This document shows positions 17,053 through 25,750 of a stretch of 64,000 nucleotides of DNA, piece after piece (within the stretch, counting starts at the first letter, position 1; each line of letters opens with the position of its first letter). Made by a program: the position numbers and the translations under genes. The notes under the pieces are model-generated. The model did not search any database, was not told where the DNA came from, and saw only the letters and a program-made list of their open reading frames with translations. This DNA is from Bordetella genomosp. 1 (lineage in GTDB: Bacteria; Pseudomonadota; Gammaproteobacteria; Burkholderiales; Burkholderiaceae_B): the NCBI RefSeq assembly GCF_002261335.1, contig NZ_NEVL01000002.1, forward strand, positions 558,001 through 622,000. The letters run 5' to 3'.

Positions 17053-18279
17053 TCAGCCGCGGCTGTCGGCGCAGGCGGTGCCGGCCGGGCAGGCGTCGGC
17101 GGCGATGGCGTCGGGCGTGGCGGCCGGGCGCGCGGTGGCGCGGCGGCTGGCGGCCATCAGGACGATGGCGACCACGAGGGCGGCGGCCAGGATCAGCGCC
17201 GAGCTCCAGCCCAGGGCGGCGAGGCCCAGGCGGTCGATGATGGCGCCGCCCACGACGGCGCCCAGGCCGATGCCGATGTTGGCGCCGGAGATGTTGAGCG
17301 AGGCGGCGAACGCGGGCGCCTGCGGAGCCGACTTCATGACGCGCACGTGGCACACGATAAAGAGCGCCGCCTGCGAGATGCCCCACAGGCCGAGCGTGAG
17401 CGCGAGCAGCGGGTGGTTGTGCATCACGCTCGTGACGAAGCTCAGGCCGAGCGCCATCAGCGCGGCGAACAGCGTCGTGGTGCCGAGCGGATTCTTGTCG
17501 ACCATGCGGCCGCCGATCCAGTTGCCCAGGATGCCGATGGCGCCGAAGGCCATCATGCTCCAGCCCACGATCTTGCCGTCGAAGCCGGCCAGGCGTTCCA
17601 GCATGTCGGCGAGGTAGGTATAGGCGGTGAACATGCCGGTGAAGATCAGCAGCGACAACACCACGTTGCCCACCACGATGGGGTCACGCACCACGCGCAG
17701 CTGGGTGGCGAAGCGGATGGTCTCGCCCACGATGCGCTTCTGCGGGAAGTACACGAACAGCAGCAACGCCTTAGCAAAGGCCACGGCCGCGAGCACCCAG
17801 AACGCGGCGCGCCAGCCGAATGCATCCGAGATCAGCACGCCGATGGGGATGCCGAACACCGTGGCGGCCACGATGCCGAACGCGACGGTGGAGATGGCGC
17901 GGCCCGCGTAGGCGGGGCCGACAATCTCGACCGCGGTGGCGCTGGCGAGCGACCAGAACACCGGCAGCGTGAGGGCCGGGATGAAGCGCGCCACCGCCAT
18001 CACCCAGATGTTGGGCGACAGCGCGGCCAGCACGTTGGACAGGCCGAAGACGATGAGCACGCCGATGAACAGGCGCTTGCGCTCGATGTTGGCCATCAGC
18101 GCGGTGAGGAACGGGCCGGCGGCCGCCACCGTGAAGGCGAACAGCGACACCAGCAGGCCGGCCTGCGAGACGCTGACCCCGAGGTCGCGCGCCATGGGCG
18201 GCAACAGGCCGATGATGAGGAATTCGGTGGTCAGCACGGTGAAACCGGCTGCCGACAAGAGCAGGATGGGCAATAGCAT
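17053..18279 (-). CDS. MFS drug/sugar efflux transporter, DHA1 family
   Basis: 408 residues with about 12 hydrophobic segments, no signal peptide, and the N-terminal pattern TTEFLIIGLLPPMARDLGVSV followed by loop motif ANIERKR. Motif C-like glycine-rich segments are also present, as in AraJ/YdhP-type exporters of the DHA1 family. The start at 18279 has AGGGAG upstream. It converges on ssrA and stands alone as a transcription unit. The substrate is unknown. An inverted repeat upstream (18441-18470) may be an operator site. Function as a proton-driven exporter is a family-level inference. Confidence 0.87.
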   Translation of the reverse strand: MLLPILLLSAAGFTVLTTEFLIIGLLPPMARDLGVSVSQAGLLVSLFAFTVAAAGPFLTALMANIERKRLFIGVLIVFGLSNVLAALSPNIWVMAVARFIPALTLPVFWSLASATAVEIVGPAYAGRAISTVAFGIVAATVFGIPIGVLISDAFGWRAAFWVLAAVAFAKALLLFVYFPQKRIVGETIRFATQLRVVRDPIVVGNVVLSLLIFTGMFTAYTYLADMLERLAGFDGKIVGWSMMAFGAIGILGNWIGGRMVDKNPLGTTTLFAALMALGLSFVTSVMHNHPLLALTLGLWGISQAALFIVCHVRVMKSAPQAPAFAASLNISGANIGIGLGAVVGGAIIDRLGLAALGWSSALILAAALVVAIVLMAASRRATARPAATPDAIAADACPAGTACADSRG

Positions 18280-18440
18280 GGGGCTCCCTGCGCTGCGCGA
18301 AAGGGCAACGCGGACTGGCCCGAAGATCGGGCTGATGGAGGTGGTGTTTGGGGCAGGAGGCGCGCCGCGGAAGAAATGCGATGCGGCGGCGGGTAGTGTG
18401 ACTACTGTAAAGCCGATTCGTGACGGGATAAAGGCCGGCG

Positions 18441-18470
18441 ATTCGGAATGACTGTTCGCTCAGTCGGAAT
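18441..18470. promoter_or_regulatory. Candidate operator upstream of the MFS gene
   Basis: GACTG (18450-18454) and CAGTC (18461-18465) form an inverted repeat around a 6-base centre. They are flanked by the direct repeat TCGGAAT. The site lies about 165 bp upstream of the MFS start. It is a weak prediction based on symmetry alone. Confidence 0.25.
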
Positions 18471-18589
18471 AATACGCCGACATCCAAGCAACGTCGCCAC
18501 GCAGCGCGCATCTTGCCAGAAGATGCGCGCGGCTGCACTGGGCCGCCGAGCGGCGCACGGATCCGCGAGTGCGCTGGCCGCTGCCGCCG

Positions 18590-18720
18590 CCTCGCTTGAT
18601 TGCTGCTCCAGCCGCAGCTGCCTTCGTTTGAATGCTGCTCTGGCCGCTGTCGCCGCCGCTGCCTTCGCTTGAATGCTGCTTTGGCCTCTGTCGCCGTTGC
18701 CGCCTCGCTTGATTGCCGCG
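18590..18720. repeat. Four imperfect ~40-bp tandem repeats (intergenic minisatellite)
   Basis: The core CGCTTGA(T/A)TGCTGCT or a close variant begins at about 18593, 18625, 18666 and 18706, with GCC/GCT-rich spacers. Spacing is 32-41 bp. It lies between two divergent genes and encodes nothing recognisable. Confidence 0.7.
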
Positions 18721-19061
18721 CAACGCCGCCACCCGTTCCGCCTGCGAATCCGTCCATGCCGCCGCCTCACCGCCGCACCGGCGCCCGCGCGTCTGCGGCA
18801 GCGCCGTCCGGTCTGTGCCGCCAGCGCGGGCCCCATGACCGGATCGCTGCGCGCGCAACCACTGCGGCGCGGCCCCGGAAGCCCTCCCGAGCGCCACACA
18901 ATCGGCAATGTGCGGCAATGAAGCGGGCGCGTTTGAAACATGGGTGTACGCAAACGTTCAGGATGGTGAGGCGGACCGCAAATGCGCGTGGGGGCAGGGC
19001 ATAATCGGCATTCGAGGTCCTGCGGGCGACCGCGGGGCCGGACACGTTTTCGTGAGTCACG

Positions 19062-20114
19062 ATGCCCGTTGATCTGCCCTCCCTGAACCGTCTTTCCCGC
19101 GCGCCGGCCGACAGCGATGCCGCTGCGCTTCCCGCCAGCGAGGCGCGGCGTCGGCTGCTGCGGCTCGTGCTGCTGGGGCCCGCGGCGCTGGGGCTTGCCG
19201 GCCTTGCGGGGTGCAGCACCGGGCCCGGTCTGCAGGGCAGTTTCCTGCAGCCCTGGCAGAGTCACCTGAGCCTGTCCCGCACGCAATGGCGCCGCCGCAT
19301 GGGTGAGATGCATGCGTTGGGGTGCCGCGAGGTGGTGCTGCAATGGGTCGGTCTGTACGGCGGCAAGGATCCGGAATGGCGGGTGCCCGACGAGGTGCTC
19401 GAAACCATTTTCGAGACCGCCGGGGTGCAGGGCATGAACGTGCGGGTGGGGCTGCCCTTCGACAATCGCTGGTGGGCGGCGCTGCAGCAGGATCCGCGCG
19501 GCCTGCAGGATTTCTTCACGCGTTCGCGCGAGGAGGCGCTGGCCTTCATGGCATCGGCGCCCTGGCCGCAGCGGCGCCGCTTCGCGGGCTGGTACATCCC
19601 TTACGAGCTCGAGCAATATCACTGGGCCGAGCCCGCGCGCCAGGACCTGCTGTGCACGTGGCTGCAGGCGCTGTCGCAAGGCGCGCAGCAGGCGGGCCGC
19701 GGTGCGCCCGCGATGTCCACCTACTTCAGCCGGCTCGAGACGCAGGGCACGCTGCGGCAGCTGTGGTCCACGATTCTCGATCGCGCGCAGATCCGGCCGA
19801 TGGTGCAGGACGGCGTGGGCGTGGCCGGCTGGCCCAACCTGAGCAAGGTCGCGCCGCTCATCGAGATGCTGCGCGAGCGCGGCGTGCCGTTCGACGTGAT
19901 CGTCGAGTTGTTCGAGGAGCTGCCCTCGGAGAAGAACGACGGCACGGATTTCCGCGCGCAGTCCGCCGACTGGGCGCGCGTGCAGCGCCAGCTCGAATGG
20001 GCGGCACAGACCGGCGCCGAGCACATCGTGGGGTTCGCGGTCGATCCCTGGGTCACCAACGACGACGAGCGGGCGCGGGCGTTGCGCCGCAGCTGGCGCC
20101 GCTCCTACTTCTGA
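19062..20114 (+). CDS. DUF4434 lipoprotein, glycoside-hydrolase-like fold
   Basis: 350 residues. The N-terminus is a lipoprotein signal with lipobox LAGC (Cys51), preceded by an ARRRLLRLVLLG n/h-region. The roughly 28 residues before it are unusually long, so the true start may be internal, but no better start codon is in frame. The body (Trp-, Arg- and Glu-rich; motifs VVLQWVGLYG, WYIPYELEQYHW, GFAVDPWVTN) matches DUF4434, a TIM-barrel family related to glycosyl hydrolases. The acidic residues in YELEQ and ELFEELPSE could be catalytic. It has no cluster partners on its strand. It may act on a cell-surface polysaccharide, but this is not shown. Confidence 0.7.
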   Translation: MPVDLPSLNRLSRAPADSDAAALPASEARRRLLRLVLLGPAALGLAGLAGCSTGPGLQGSFLQPWQSHLSLSRTQWRRRMGEMHALGCREVVLQWVGLYGGKDPEWRVPDEVLETIFETAGVQGMNVRVGLPFDNRWWAALQQDPRGLQDFFTRSREEALAFMASAPWPQRRRFAGWYIPYELEQYHWAEPARQDLLCTWLQALSQGAQQAGRGAPAMSTYFSRLETQGTLRQLWSTILDRAQIRPMVQDGVGVAGWPNLSKVAPLIEMLRERGVPFDVIVELFEELPSEKNDGTDFRAQSADWARVQRQLEWAAQTGAEHIVGFAVDPWVTNDDERARALRRSWRRSYF

Positions 20115-20347
20115 GCCGGGCCGTCCTCCGGCCCCGTCTGGCGCGGCCGCGCCACACATTTGGCTACGCATCCGGCGCCCGCGCGCCCGTACTCCGGGAG
20201 TATCGTGGCGGCATACCGGGTACGGGGCGTCCGAGCGTGCGCCCGCCCGGGGCTCGCCGGCGCCGCGCGTCTCACCTTCGCCGCCCGCGCCGCGTCACGC
20301 TCGCCCTCGCCGCGCGCGCCGGTGCGCCGCGCATCAGGAGTCGCCGC

Positions 20348-20827
20348 ATGGTCAGCAAAAACACCATCTGTCTCTGGTTCGATGGCGACGCGCTCGACGC
20401 CGCCACCTTCTATGCCGCCACCTTTCCCGACAGCCGCGTCGGCCGCGTCATGCATGCGCCCGGCGACTATCCTGCCGGCAAGCAGGGTGATGTGTTGACC
20501 GTGGAATTCACGGTCGCCGGCATTCCATGCCTGGGCCTGAACGGCGGGCCGGCCTTCAAGCACAGCGAGGCCTTCTCGTTCCAGATCGCCACCGACGACC
20601 AGGCCGAGACCGACCGGCTGTGGCACGCCATCGTCGACAACGGCGGCCAGGAGAGCGAGTGCGGCTGGTGCAAGGACAGGTGGGGCCTGTCGTGGCAGAT
20701 CACCCCGCGCGTGCTGACCGACGCCATCACCGATCCGGATCCCGCCGTCGCCCGGCGCGCGTTCGACGCCATGATGACCATGCGCAAGATCGACGTGGCC
20801 GCGATCGAGGCCGCGCGCCGCGGCTGA
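20348..20827 (+). CDS. VOC-superfamily protein, PhnB-like (3-dmu-9_3-mt domain)
   Basis: 159 residues from the ATG at 20348, with AGGAG just upstream. The sequence ICLWFDGDALDAATFYAATFPDS and the later GLNGGPAFKHSEAFSFQI, ESECGWCKDRWGLSWQI and DAMMTMRKIDVAAIE are the hallmarks of PhnB-like glyoxalase-fold proteins. These are often annotated as '3-demethylubiquinone-9 3-methyltransferase' although that activity is doubtful for them. It is a cytoplasmic small protein. No functional partner is visible nearby. Confidence 0.88.
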   Translation: MVSKNTICLWFDGDALDAATFYAATFPDSRVGRVMHAPGDYPAGKQGDVLTVEFTVAGIPCLGLNGGPAFKHSEAFSFQIATDDQAETDRLWHAIVDNGGQESECGWCKDRWGLSWQITPRVLTDAITDPDPAVARRAFDAMMTMRKIDVAAIEAARRG

Positions 20828-21025
20828 TCCGGCCTGCGCGGCGACGGCGCGCGAGGCCCGCGGCGCAGGCACGACACGCGCCACGAAAAGGCCTATAGTC
20901 AGCCCCGGACCTGCCGACGGGGCGCGAGACTCGGCGGCGCGCGCGGCCTCGCCGTGACGCCATCGAGGCCCGACCGACCTGCCGCGTCGCAGGACGCGCG
21001 ACCCTACACCGATACGCCGTACAAG

Positions 21026-21958
21026 ATGAAAACCGCTCTGCTCGTGTTGTGCCCGGTGGCACCCGCCAACCTGGAAACCCTGAGGCAACGCTATGACGTG
21101 ACCTACGCGCCGACGCCGGCCGAGCGCCAGGCGGCGATCGCCCAGCACGGCGCGCGTTTCCAGGCGGTGGTGACGATCGGCACCATCGGTCTCACGGCCG
21201 ACGAGATCGCCGCCATGCCGGCGCTGCAACTGGCCTCCTGCATGGGCGCGGGCTACGAAAACCTGGACGTGGCGGCCGCGAAGGCCCGCGGCGTCGTGGT
21301 CACCAACGGGCGAGGCGCCAACGACGAGTGCGTGGCCGATCATGCGATGGGACTGATGATTGCGTGCATGCGCAACTTTCGCGAGCTCGACCGGCTCTGC
21401 CGCGAGGGCGTGTGGCGCACGCAGATCGCGCTGCCGCCCAACGCGTCGGGCAAGCGGCTCGGCATCCTGGGCATGGGCACGATCGGCGACAAGATCGCCG
21501 CCCGCGCCGGCGCGTTCCGGATGGCCGTCGGCTATCACAACCGCTCCGCCAAGGCCGGCTCGCCGCACCGGTATTTCGACACGGTGCTGGGGCTGGCCGA
21601 ATGGTGCGACGTGCTGGTGTGCGCCGCGCCGGGCGGCGCGTCCACCCACCATCTGGTGAATGCCGAGGTGCTGCAGGCGCTCGGCGCCGAGGGCTTCGTG
21701 GTGAACGTCGGGCGCGGCAGCATCGTCGATACGCAGGCGCTCGCGGCGGCGCTGGCGGCCGGCACGATCGCGGGCGCCGGCATCGATGTGTACGAGAGCG
21801 AGCCGGCGCCGCCCGCCGAGCTCGTGGGCCTGGACAACGTGATCCTCACGCCGCACATGGCGGGCTGGTCGCCCGAAGCCGTGGCGGCCCAGTTCACGAT
21901 CTTCCTGGACAACATGGAAGGGCACTTCTCGGGCAAGGGCGCCGTCACGCCGCTCTGA
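21026..21958 (+). CDS. D-isomer 2-hydroxyacid dehydrogenase (glyoxylate/hydroxypyruvate reductase-like)
   Basis: 310 residues from the ATG at 21026; the frame is open 24 codons further, but the domain begins at MKTALLVL. The catalytic domain is split around a Rossmann NAD(P) domain (LGILGMGTIGDKIA). The catalytic triad is visible: Arg in VNVGRGSIVD, Glu in YESEP, His in TPHMAGWSPEA. The family reduces 2-keto acids such as glyoxylate or hydroxypyruvate. It is followed 11 bp later by a RidA-family gene, so the two probably form an operon handling reactive keto/imino acids. The exact substrate is unknown. Confidence 0.88.
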   Translation: MKTALLVLCPVAPANLETLRQRYDVTYAPTPAERQAAIAQHGARFQAVVTIGTIGLTADEIAAMPALQLASCMGAGYENLDVAAAKARGVVVTNGRGANDECVADHAMGLMIACMRNFRELDRLCREGVWRTQIALPPNASGKRLGILGMGTIGDKIAARAGAFRMAVGYHNRSAKAGSPHRYFDTVLGLAEWCDVLVCAAPGGASTHHLVNAEVLQALGAEGFVVNVGRGSIVDTQALAAALAAGTIAGAGIDVYESEPAPPAELVGLDNVILTPHMAGWSPEAVAAQFTIFLDNMEGHFSGKGAVTPL

Positions 21959-21969
21959 GGAACCCTGCC

Positions 21970-22368
21970 ATGACCGACCGCCAGATCCTGATTCCCGCCG
22001 CCATGCAGACGCTGGCGCAGCGTGCCGGCTATGCACCCGCGGTGAGGGTAGGCGACACGGTGTACTGCGCGGGCCAGGTCGGCCGCACGGCCGACCTGCA
22101 GGTGATCGCCGACCCCGCCGCGCAGTTCGTGGCGGCCTGGGAAAATCTCAGGCTGGTGCTGGCCGAGGCCGGCTGCACCTTCGAAGACGTGGTCGACATG
22201 ACGACCTATCACGTCGACATGGCGCGCCACATGGACGTGTTCCGCGAGATCAAGGACAGCGTGTTCCCGCGCGGCATCTGCGCCTGGACCTGCATCGGCG
22301 TGAGCGAGCTCGCGCGGCCCGGCCTGCTGGTGGAGATCAAGTGCGTGGCCGTGGCCCGCTCGCACTGA
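21970..22368 (+). CDS. RidA/YjgF-family protein, catalytic Arg apparently absent
   Basis: 132 residues; GAGGA lies upstream of the ATG at 21970. The RidA core is present (VRVGDTVYCAGQVG, VVDMTTYHVDM, PGLLVEIKCVAVAR). Aligned by eye, the Arg that RidA deaminases use (usually in an ARxxV context) is replaced by Trp in CAWTCIGV. Together with its operon position after a hydroxyacid dehydrogenase, this suggests a Rid-family member with a different or lost enamine/imine deaminase activity. It converges on the acyl-CoA dehydrogenase gene, 27 bp away. Confidence 0.87.
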   Translation: MTDRQILIPAAMQTLAQRAGYAPAVRVGDTVYCAGQVGRTADLQVIADPAAQFVAAWENLRLVLAEAGCTFEDVVDMTTYHVDMARHMDVFREIKDSVFPRGICAWTCIGVSELARPGLLVEIKCVAVARSH

Positions 22369-22395
22369 GACGGGCACGGTCGCTGCACGCGTGGC

Positions 22396-23523
22396 TCAGA
22401 GCGAGCGCCCGATGATCTCGCGCAGGATTTCGCTGGTGCCGCCGAAGATGCGCAGCGCGCGGGCGTCGGCCCAGGCGCGCCCGATGCCGTATTCGGCCGT
22501 GTAGCCGTAGCCGCCATAGAGCTGCACCAGGTCGTCGAGCACCTTGCCCTGGATCTCGGTGGCGTTGAGCTTGGCCACGGCGGCGGTCAGCGCGTCGAGC
22601 GTGCCGGCCATTTCCCTGGCCAGGCAGTCGTCGAGGAACACGCGCAGCATGGTGAGCTGGGCCTGGGCGTCGGCCAGCTTGAAACGGGTGTTCTGGTAGT
22701 CGAACACGCGCCGGCCGAAGGCCTTGCGATCGCGGGTGTAGCTGGCGGCCTCGGCCAGCATGCCCTCGGCCGAGGCGGCCGCGCGCAGGGCGATGGCCAG
22801 GCGTTCGCCGGCCAGTTGCTCGCCCATGTACTCGAAGCCCTTGCCTTCCTCGCCCAGCAGGCAGTCGGCCGGCAGCCGCACGTCGGTGAAGAACAGCTCG
22901 CAGGTGTCCTGCGCGTGCTGGCCGATCTTGTCGATCGCCGGCCCTTTGGTGAAGCCGGGCGTGTTTTCCTCGATCACGAACAGCGACAGGCCGCGCGCGC
23001 CCAGGTCGGGATCGGTGCTGGCCGCCACGACCACCAGGCCGGCGTTCACGCCGTTGGTGATGAAGGTCTTCTGGCCGTTGATGACATAGCCGTCGCCCTC
23101 GCGCACGGCGCGCGTGCGGATCGCCTTGAGATCGCTGCCGGCGCCGGGTTCGGTCATGGCGATCGCGCCGATCAGCTCGCCGCTGGTCATGCGCGGCAGC
23201 CAGCGCTCGCGTTGCGCGTCGGTGCCATAGCGCATGATGTACGGCGACACCATGTCGGAGTGGATCGAGAAGCCGATGCCCAGGAAATTGGCGCGGGCCA
23301 GTTCCTCGATCACGCAGGCGGCGTGGCCGTAGTCGCCGCCCAGGCCATAGGGGTCGGGCAGCGAGCAGTTCAGCAGGCCTTCGGCGCCGGCGCGCAGCCA
23401 CAGGCTGCGGGGGGTGATGCCGGCGCGTTCCCAGTCGGCATAGTGCGGCCGGATCTCTTCATCGATGAAGCGGCGAACCTGGTCACGGAACAGCTCGTGA
23501 TCGTCACGAAAAACGTTGCGCAT
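22396..23523 (-). CDS. Acyl-CoA dehydrogenase family flavoprotein at the end of the polysaccharide operon
   Basis: 375 residues with the full acyl-CoA dehydrogenase fold. Flavin-binding segments are AMTEPGAGSD and FITNGVNAG; the C-terminal pattern is YGGYGYTAEYGIGRAWADAR then FGGTSEILREI. The catalytic base is probably the Glu in LAGERLAIA (long-chain/isovaleryl type), because the medium-chain position (FGGT) has Gly. The start is only 11 bp after the stop of the algF-like gene, on the same strand. It is therefore probably co-transcribed with the exopolysaccharide cluster, although a role there is unproven. It may desaturate a carrier- or CoA-bound acyl group, or simply serve fatty-acid oxidation. 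Confidence 0.88.
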   Translation of the reverse strand: MRNVFRDDHELFRDQVRRFIDEEIRPHYADWERAGITPRSLWLRAGAEGLLNCSLPDPYGLGGDYGHAACVIEELARANFLGIGFSIHSDMVSPYIMRYGTDAQRERWLPRMTSGELIGAIAMTEPGAGSDLKAIRTRAVREGDGYVINGQKTFITNGVNAGLVVVAASTDPDLGARGLSLFVIEENTPGFTKGPAIDKIGQHAQDTCELFFTDVRLPADCLLGEEGKGFEYMGEQLAGERLAIALRAAASAEGMLAEAASYTRDRKAFGRRVFDYQNTRFKLADAQAQLTMLRVFLDDCLAREMAGTLDALTAAVAKLNATEIQGKVLDDLVQLYGGYGYTAEYGIGRAWADARALRIFGGTSEILREIIGRSL

Positions 23524-23534
23524 GCAATGACAGC

Positions 23535-24233
23535 CTAGCGGGTGTACGCATCAGTCCGGCCGGTCTGGCCCGACAATTGGGGAGCGGTGGCGCTGCCGGT
23601 CAGGAAAAGACTGTAATGGTCACCGGGTTGCAGGGCGGGCAGGGCCCAGGTCTGGCTCACCGCCTGGCCGCACGTGGCCGTCAGGGAGGCGGTCACGGGG
23701 TTGATGGCGCGGGCCTTGGAGGTGGCGGTGGCGACGTCCGCAAACAGCGTGGGGCCGCTCACCACCGTCAGGCTGCCAGCCGGGCAGTCCTTGGCCAGAT
23801 TGTAGAACCGGATTTCCGCCTTGAGGGCATCCTGGTTGCCGTTGGTGTCGTCCAGCACCTGGAACGGGCGGGCCGCCCCGGGCGTGGGCAGCAGCGTGTT
23901 GAACGTGTCGGGGCCCACTTCGAAGGCGCCGGCGGGCTTGCCGTTGATCGTCACGTCGAAGGTCTGTCCGCCCTTGACGATGGCGTAGCTGCTGGCGCGC
24001 TGCTTCGGGCCGATTTCCTGCTCGGGGCCGTTGGCCAGCTTCACCTTGATCGGGTCGGTGCCGGGGTTCACCAGGCGCACGAACGACGAGCCGACGGGCG
24101 GACGGGCCGCGTACAACTGGGCGAAGGCGCCCTCGGCATGGACGGCGGGCGCGGCCAGTGCGGTGAGCGCGGCCAGCGCGGCGGCCATCGTGGCGGCCTG
24201 CAGGCCGGCTTGCGGTCGGGAAACTCGGGTCAT
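23535..24233 (-). CDS. algF: AlgF-like periplasmic polysaccharide acetylation protein
   Basis: 232 residues from the ATG at 24233, which overlaps the stop of the ligase gene (ATGA). A signal peptide ends near residue 33 (APAVHA-E). The mature protein is beta-rich with the AlgF-type opening LYAARPPVGSSFVRLVNPG and the later IGPKQRASSYAIVKGG. In alginate systems AlgF works in the periplasm with AlgI and AlgJ/AlgX to place O-acetyl groups on the polymer. Here it is the last clear member of the polysaccharide operon. The symbol is by homology; no alginate synthase is present, so the polymer is a different one. Confidence 0.78.
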   Translation of the reverse strand: MTRVSRPQAGLQAATMAAALAALTALAAPAVHAEGAFAQLYAARPPVGSSFVRLVNPGTDPIKVKLANGPEQEIGPKQRASSYAIVKGGQTFDVTINGKPAGAFEVGPDTFNTLLPTPGAARPFQVLDDTNGNQDALKAEIRFYNLAKDCPAGSLTVVSGPTLFADVATATSKARAINPVTASLTATCGQAVSQTWALPALQPGDHYSLFLTGSATAPQLSGQTGRTDAYTR

Positions 24234-25705
24234 TTTGCTTTCTCCGTGGCCTTGCTCGTGCGCGCGTCCAGATACATGCGCTCGAGCTTCTTGCGGTCCA
24301 CCTTGTCGCTGTTGGTCGTTGGGAACAGGTCGCACGCGATCAGTTCCGAGGGGATCATGTAGGGCGGCATGCGCACGCCCAGCAGTTGCTTCCAGTCGGC
24401 CAGCGCCGGCGGCAGCGGGCTCAGGCCCGGCGCGCCCGCCTGGGCGAGTTCGACGAAGCCGATCATGCGCACCAGCGTGCCGTCCGGGCGGCGCAGCGCC
24501 ACCGTGGCGCCGGCGCGCACGCCGGGCAGGGTGGCCAGCGCCGCGTCGACTTCGGCCAGCTCGATGCGGTAGCCGTGCATCTTGATCTGGTCGTCCTTGC
24601 GGCCGCGGAAGGTCACCAGGCCGTCGGCATCGATCTCGCCCAGGTCGCCGCTGCGGTAGGCCCGCTTGCCGTTGTGCATGAACAGCACGTTCTGGTCGAG
24701 GTCGGGCCGGTTGAGGTAGCCGTACATTACGTGGTCGCCCGCCATGCAGATCTCGCCGTCGACCAGGAACACCTCCGCGTAGGGCTTGGCGCGACCGATC
24801 GGGAAGGGATTGGGCGCCTTCTTGCGCATCGCCGGATCGATTTCCACGTAGGTGGTCGAGCAGGTGGCCTCGGTGGGACCGTAGGAATTGATGATGCGCA
24901 CGCTCGGAAAGCGCGTCCACAGCTCTTCGGCCAGCGTGGGCGTGAGCGACTCGGCGCCGAACACGAACACCCGCAGGTCGGGCAGGTGCGCGTGGTTGAA
25001 ATCCTCGTTGAACAGCTGCTGGCGCACGAAGGAGGGCGTGGAGGCCCAGACCTCGATGTGGTTGTGCGCCAGGTAATCGACGAATTCGTCGCGCTGGCCG
25101 ATCACCTCGCGCGGGCACAGCACGCAGACCCCGCCCAGCACCAGCGCGCCGCAGATGTCGAACAACGAGAAGTCGAACGAGAACAGCATCTGGTTCATGA
25201 ACGCCGGGGCGGGCCCGAGGTGCAGGCAGTCGCGGATCCAGCCGGCGAACAGCGCCACGCTCTCGCGGCCGATCTGCACGCCCTTCGGGTCGCCGGTGCT
25301 GCCCGAGGTGAACATGATGTAGGCCAGGCCGGGCTGCGCGAGCGGCTGCGGATCGCTGCTGGCCGCTTCGAACCGGTCGGCCGTGGCGTCGTAGCGCAGC
25401 GGCGCGTGCACGATCTCGCCGATGCGCTGGATACGTTGCAGCGGATTGATGGTGTCGACCGGCACATAGGTCACGCCCATGCGCAGGCAGCCGATCATGG
25501 CCACCAGGAAGGCGGCCTCCTTGTGGCCGGAGATCACCAGGGCCGGCCCGGGGGCGATGCCCGCGGCACGGGCCCGGGCCATCCAGGCGTCGGTCGCCGC
25601 GCGCAGCTCGCCCCAGCTCATGGTGCCGCGCGCATCCTGGATCGCGGGCGCGTCGGGGGCCGTGTCGAGGTCGGCGAAATCGTAGAGATCGAAGTCGAAA
25701 CGCAT
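24230..25705 (-). CDS. dltA: DltA-like amino-acid (or acyl) adenylating ligase
   Basis: 491 residues, an ANL-superfamily adenylation enzyme. The motifs are A3 FTSGSTGDPKG, A5 NSYGPTEAT, A7 YRSGDLG, A8 GRKDDQIKMHGYRIELAEVD, and the catalytic Lys in NSDKVDRKKL. The segment FSFDFSLFDICGAL resembles DltA (D-alanine-carrier ligase) more than fatty-acyl ligases. It lies 45 bp after the carrier-protein gene and overlaps the algF-like gene. It is predicted to activate a small amino or carboxylic acid and load it on the 79-residue carrier for transfer by the MBOAT protein. D-alanine is the best guess; the pocket cannot be resolved by eye. Confidence 0.85.
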   Translation of the reverse strand: MRFDFDLYDFADLDTAPDAPAIQDARGTMSWGELRAATDAWMARARAAGIAPGPALVISGHKEAAFLVAMIGCLRMGVTYVPVDTINPLQRIQRIGEIVHAPLRYDATADRFEAASSDPQPLAQPGLAYIMFTSGSTGDPKGVQIGRESVALFAGWIRDCLHLGPAPAFMNQMLFSFDFSLFDICGALVLGGVCVLCPREVIGQRDEFVDYLAHNHIEVWASTPSFVRQQLFNEDFNHAHLPDLRVFVFGAESLTPTLAEELWTRFPSVRIINSYGPTEATCSTTYVEIDPAMRKKAPNPFPIGRAKPYAEVFLVDGEICMAGDHVMYGYLNRPDLDQNVLFMHNGKRAYRSGDLGEIDADGLVTFRGRKDDQIKMHGYRIELAEVDAALATLPGVRAGATVALRRPDGTLVRMIGFVELAQAGAPGLSPLPPALADWKQLLGVRMPPYMIPSELIACDLFPTTNSDKVDRKKLERMYLDARTSKATEKAK

Positions 25706-25750
25706 GTCCGGTACTCCTGTGCGGCGTCAGCCCCGCGGCCGGGGCGGCAA

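Larger units (their letters stand above)
18280..19061. other. 782-bp intergenic region with imperfect short repeats
   Basis: No supportable gene is present. The region holds the upstream sequences of the divergent MFS and DUF4434 genes, an inverted repeat at 18441-18470 and a cluster of imperfect ~40-bp repeats at 18590-18720. The remaining open frames are composition-driven shadows. Confidence 0.5.
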
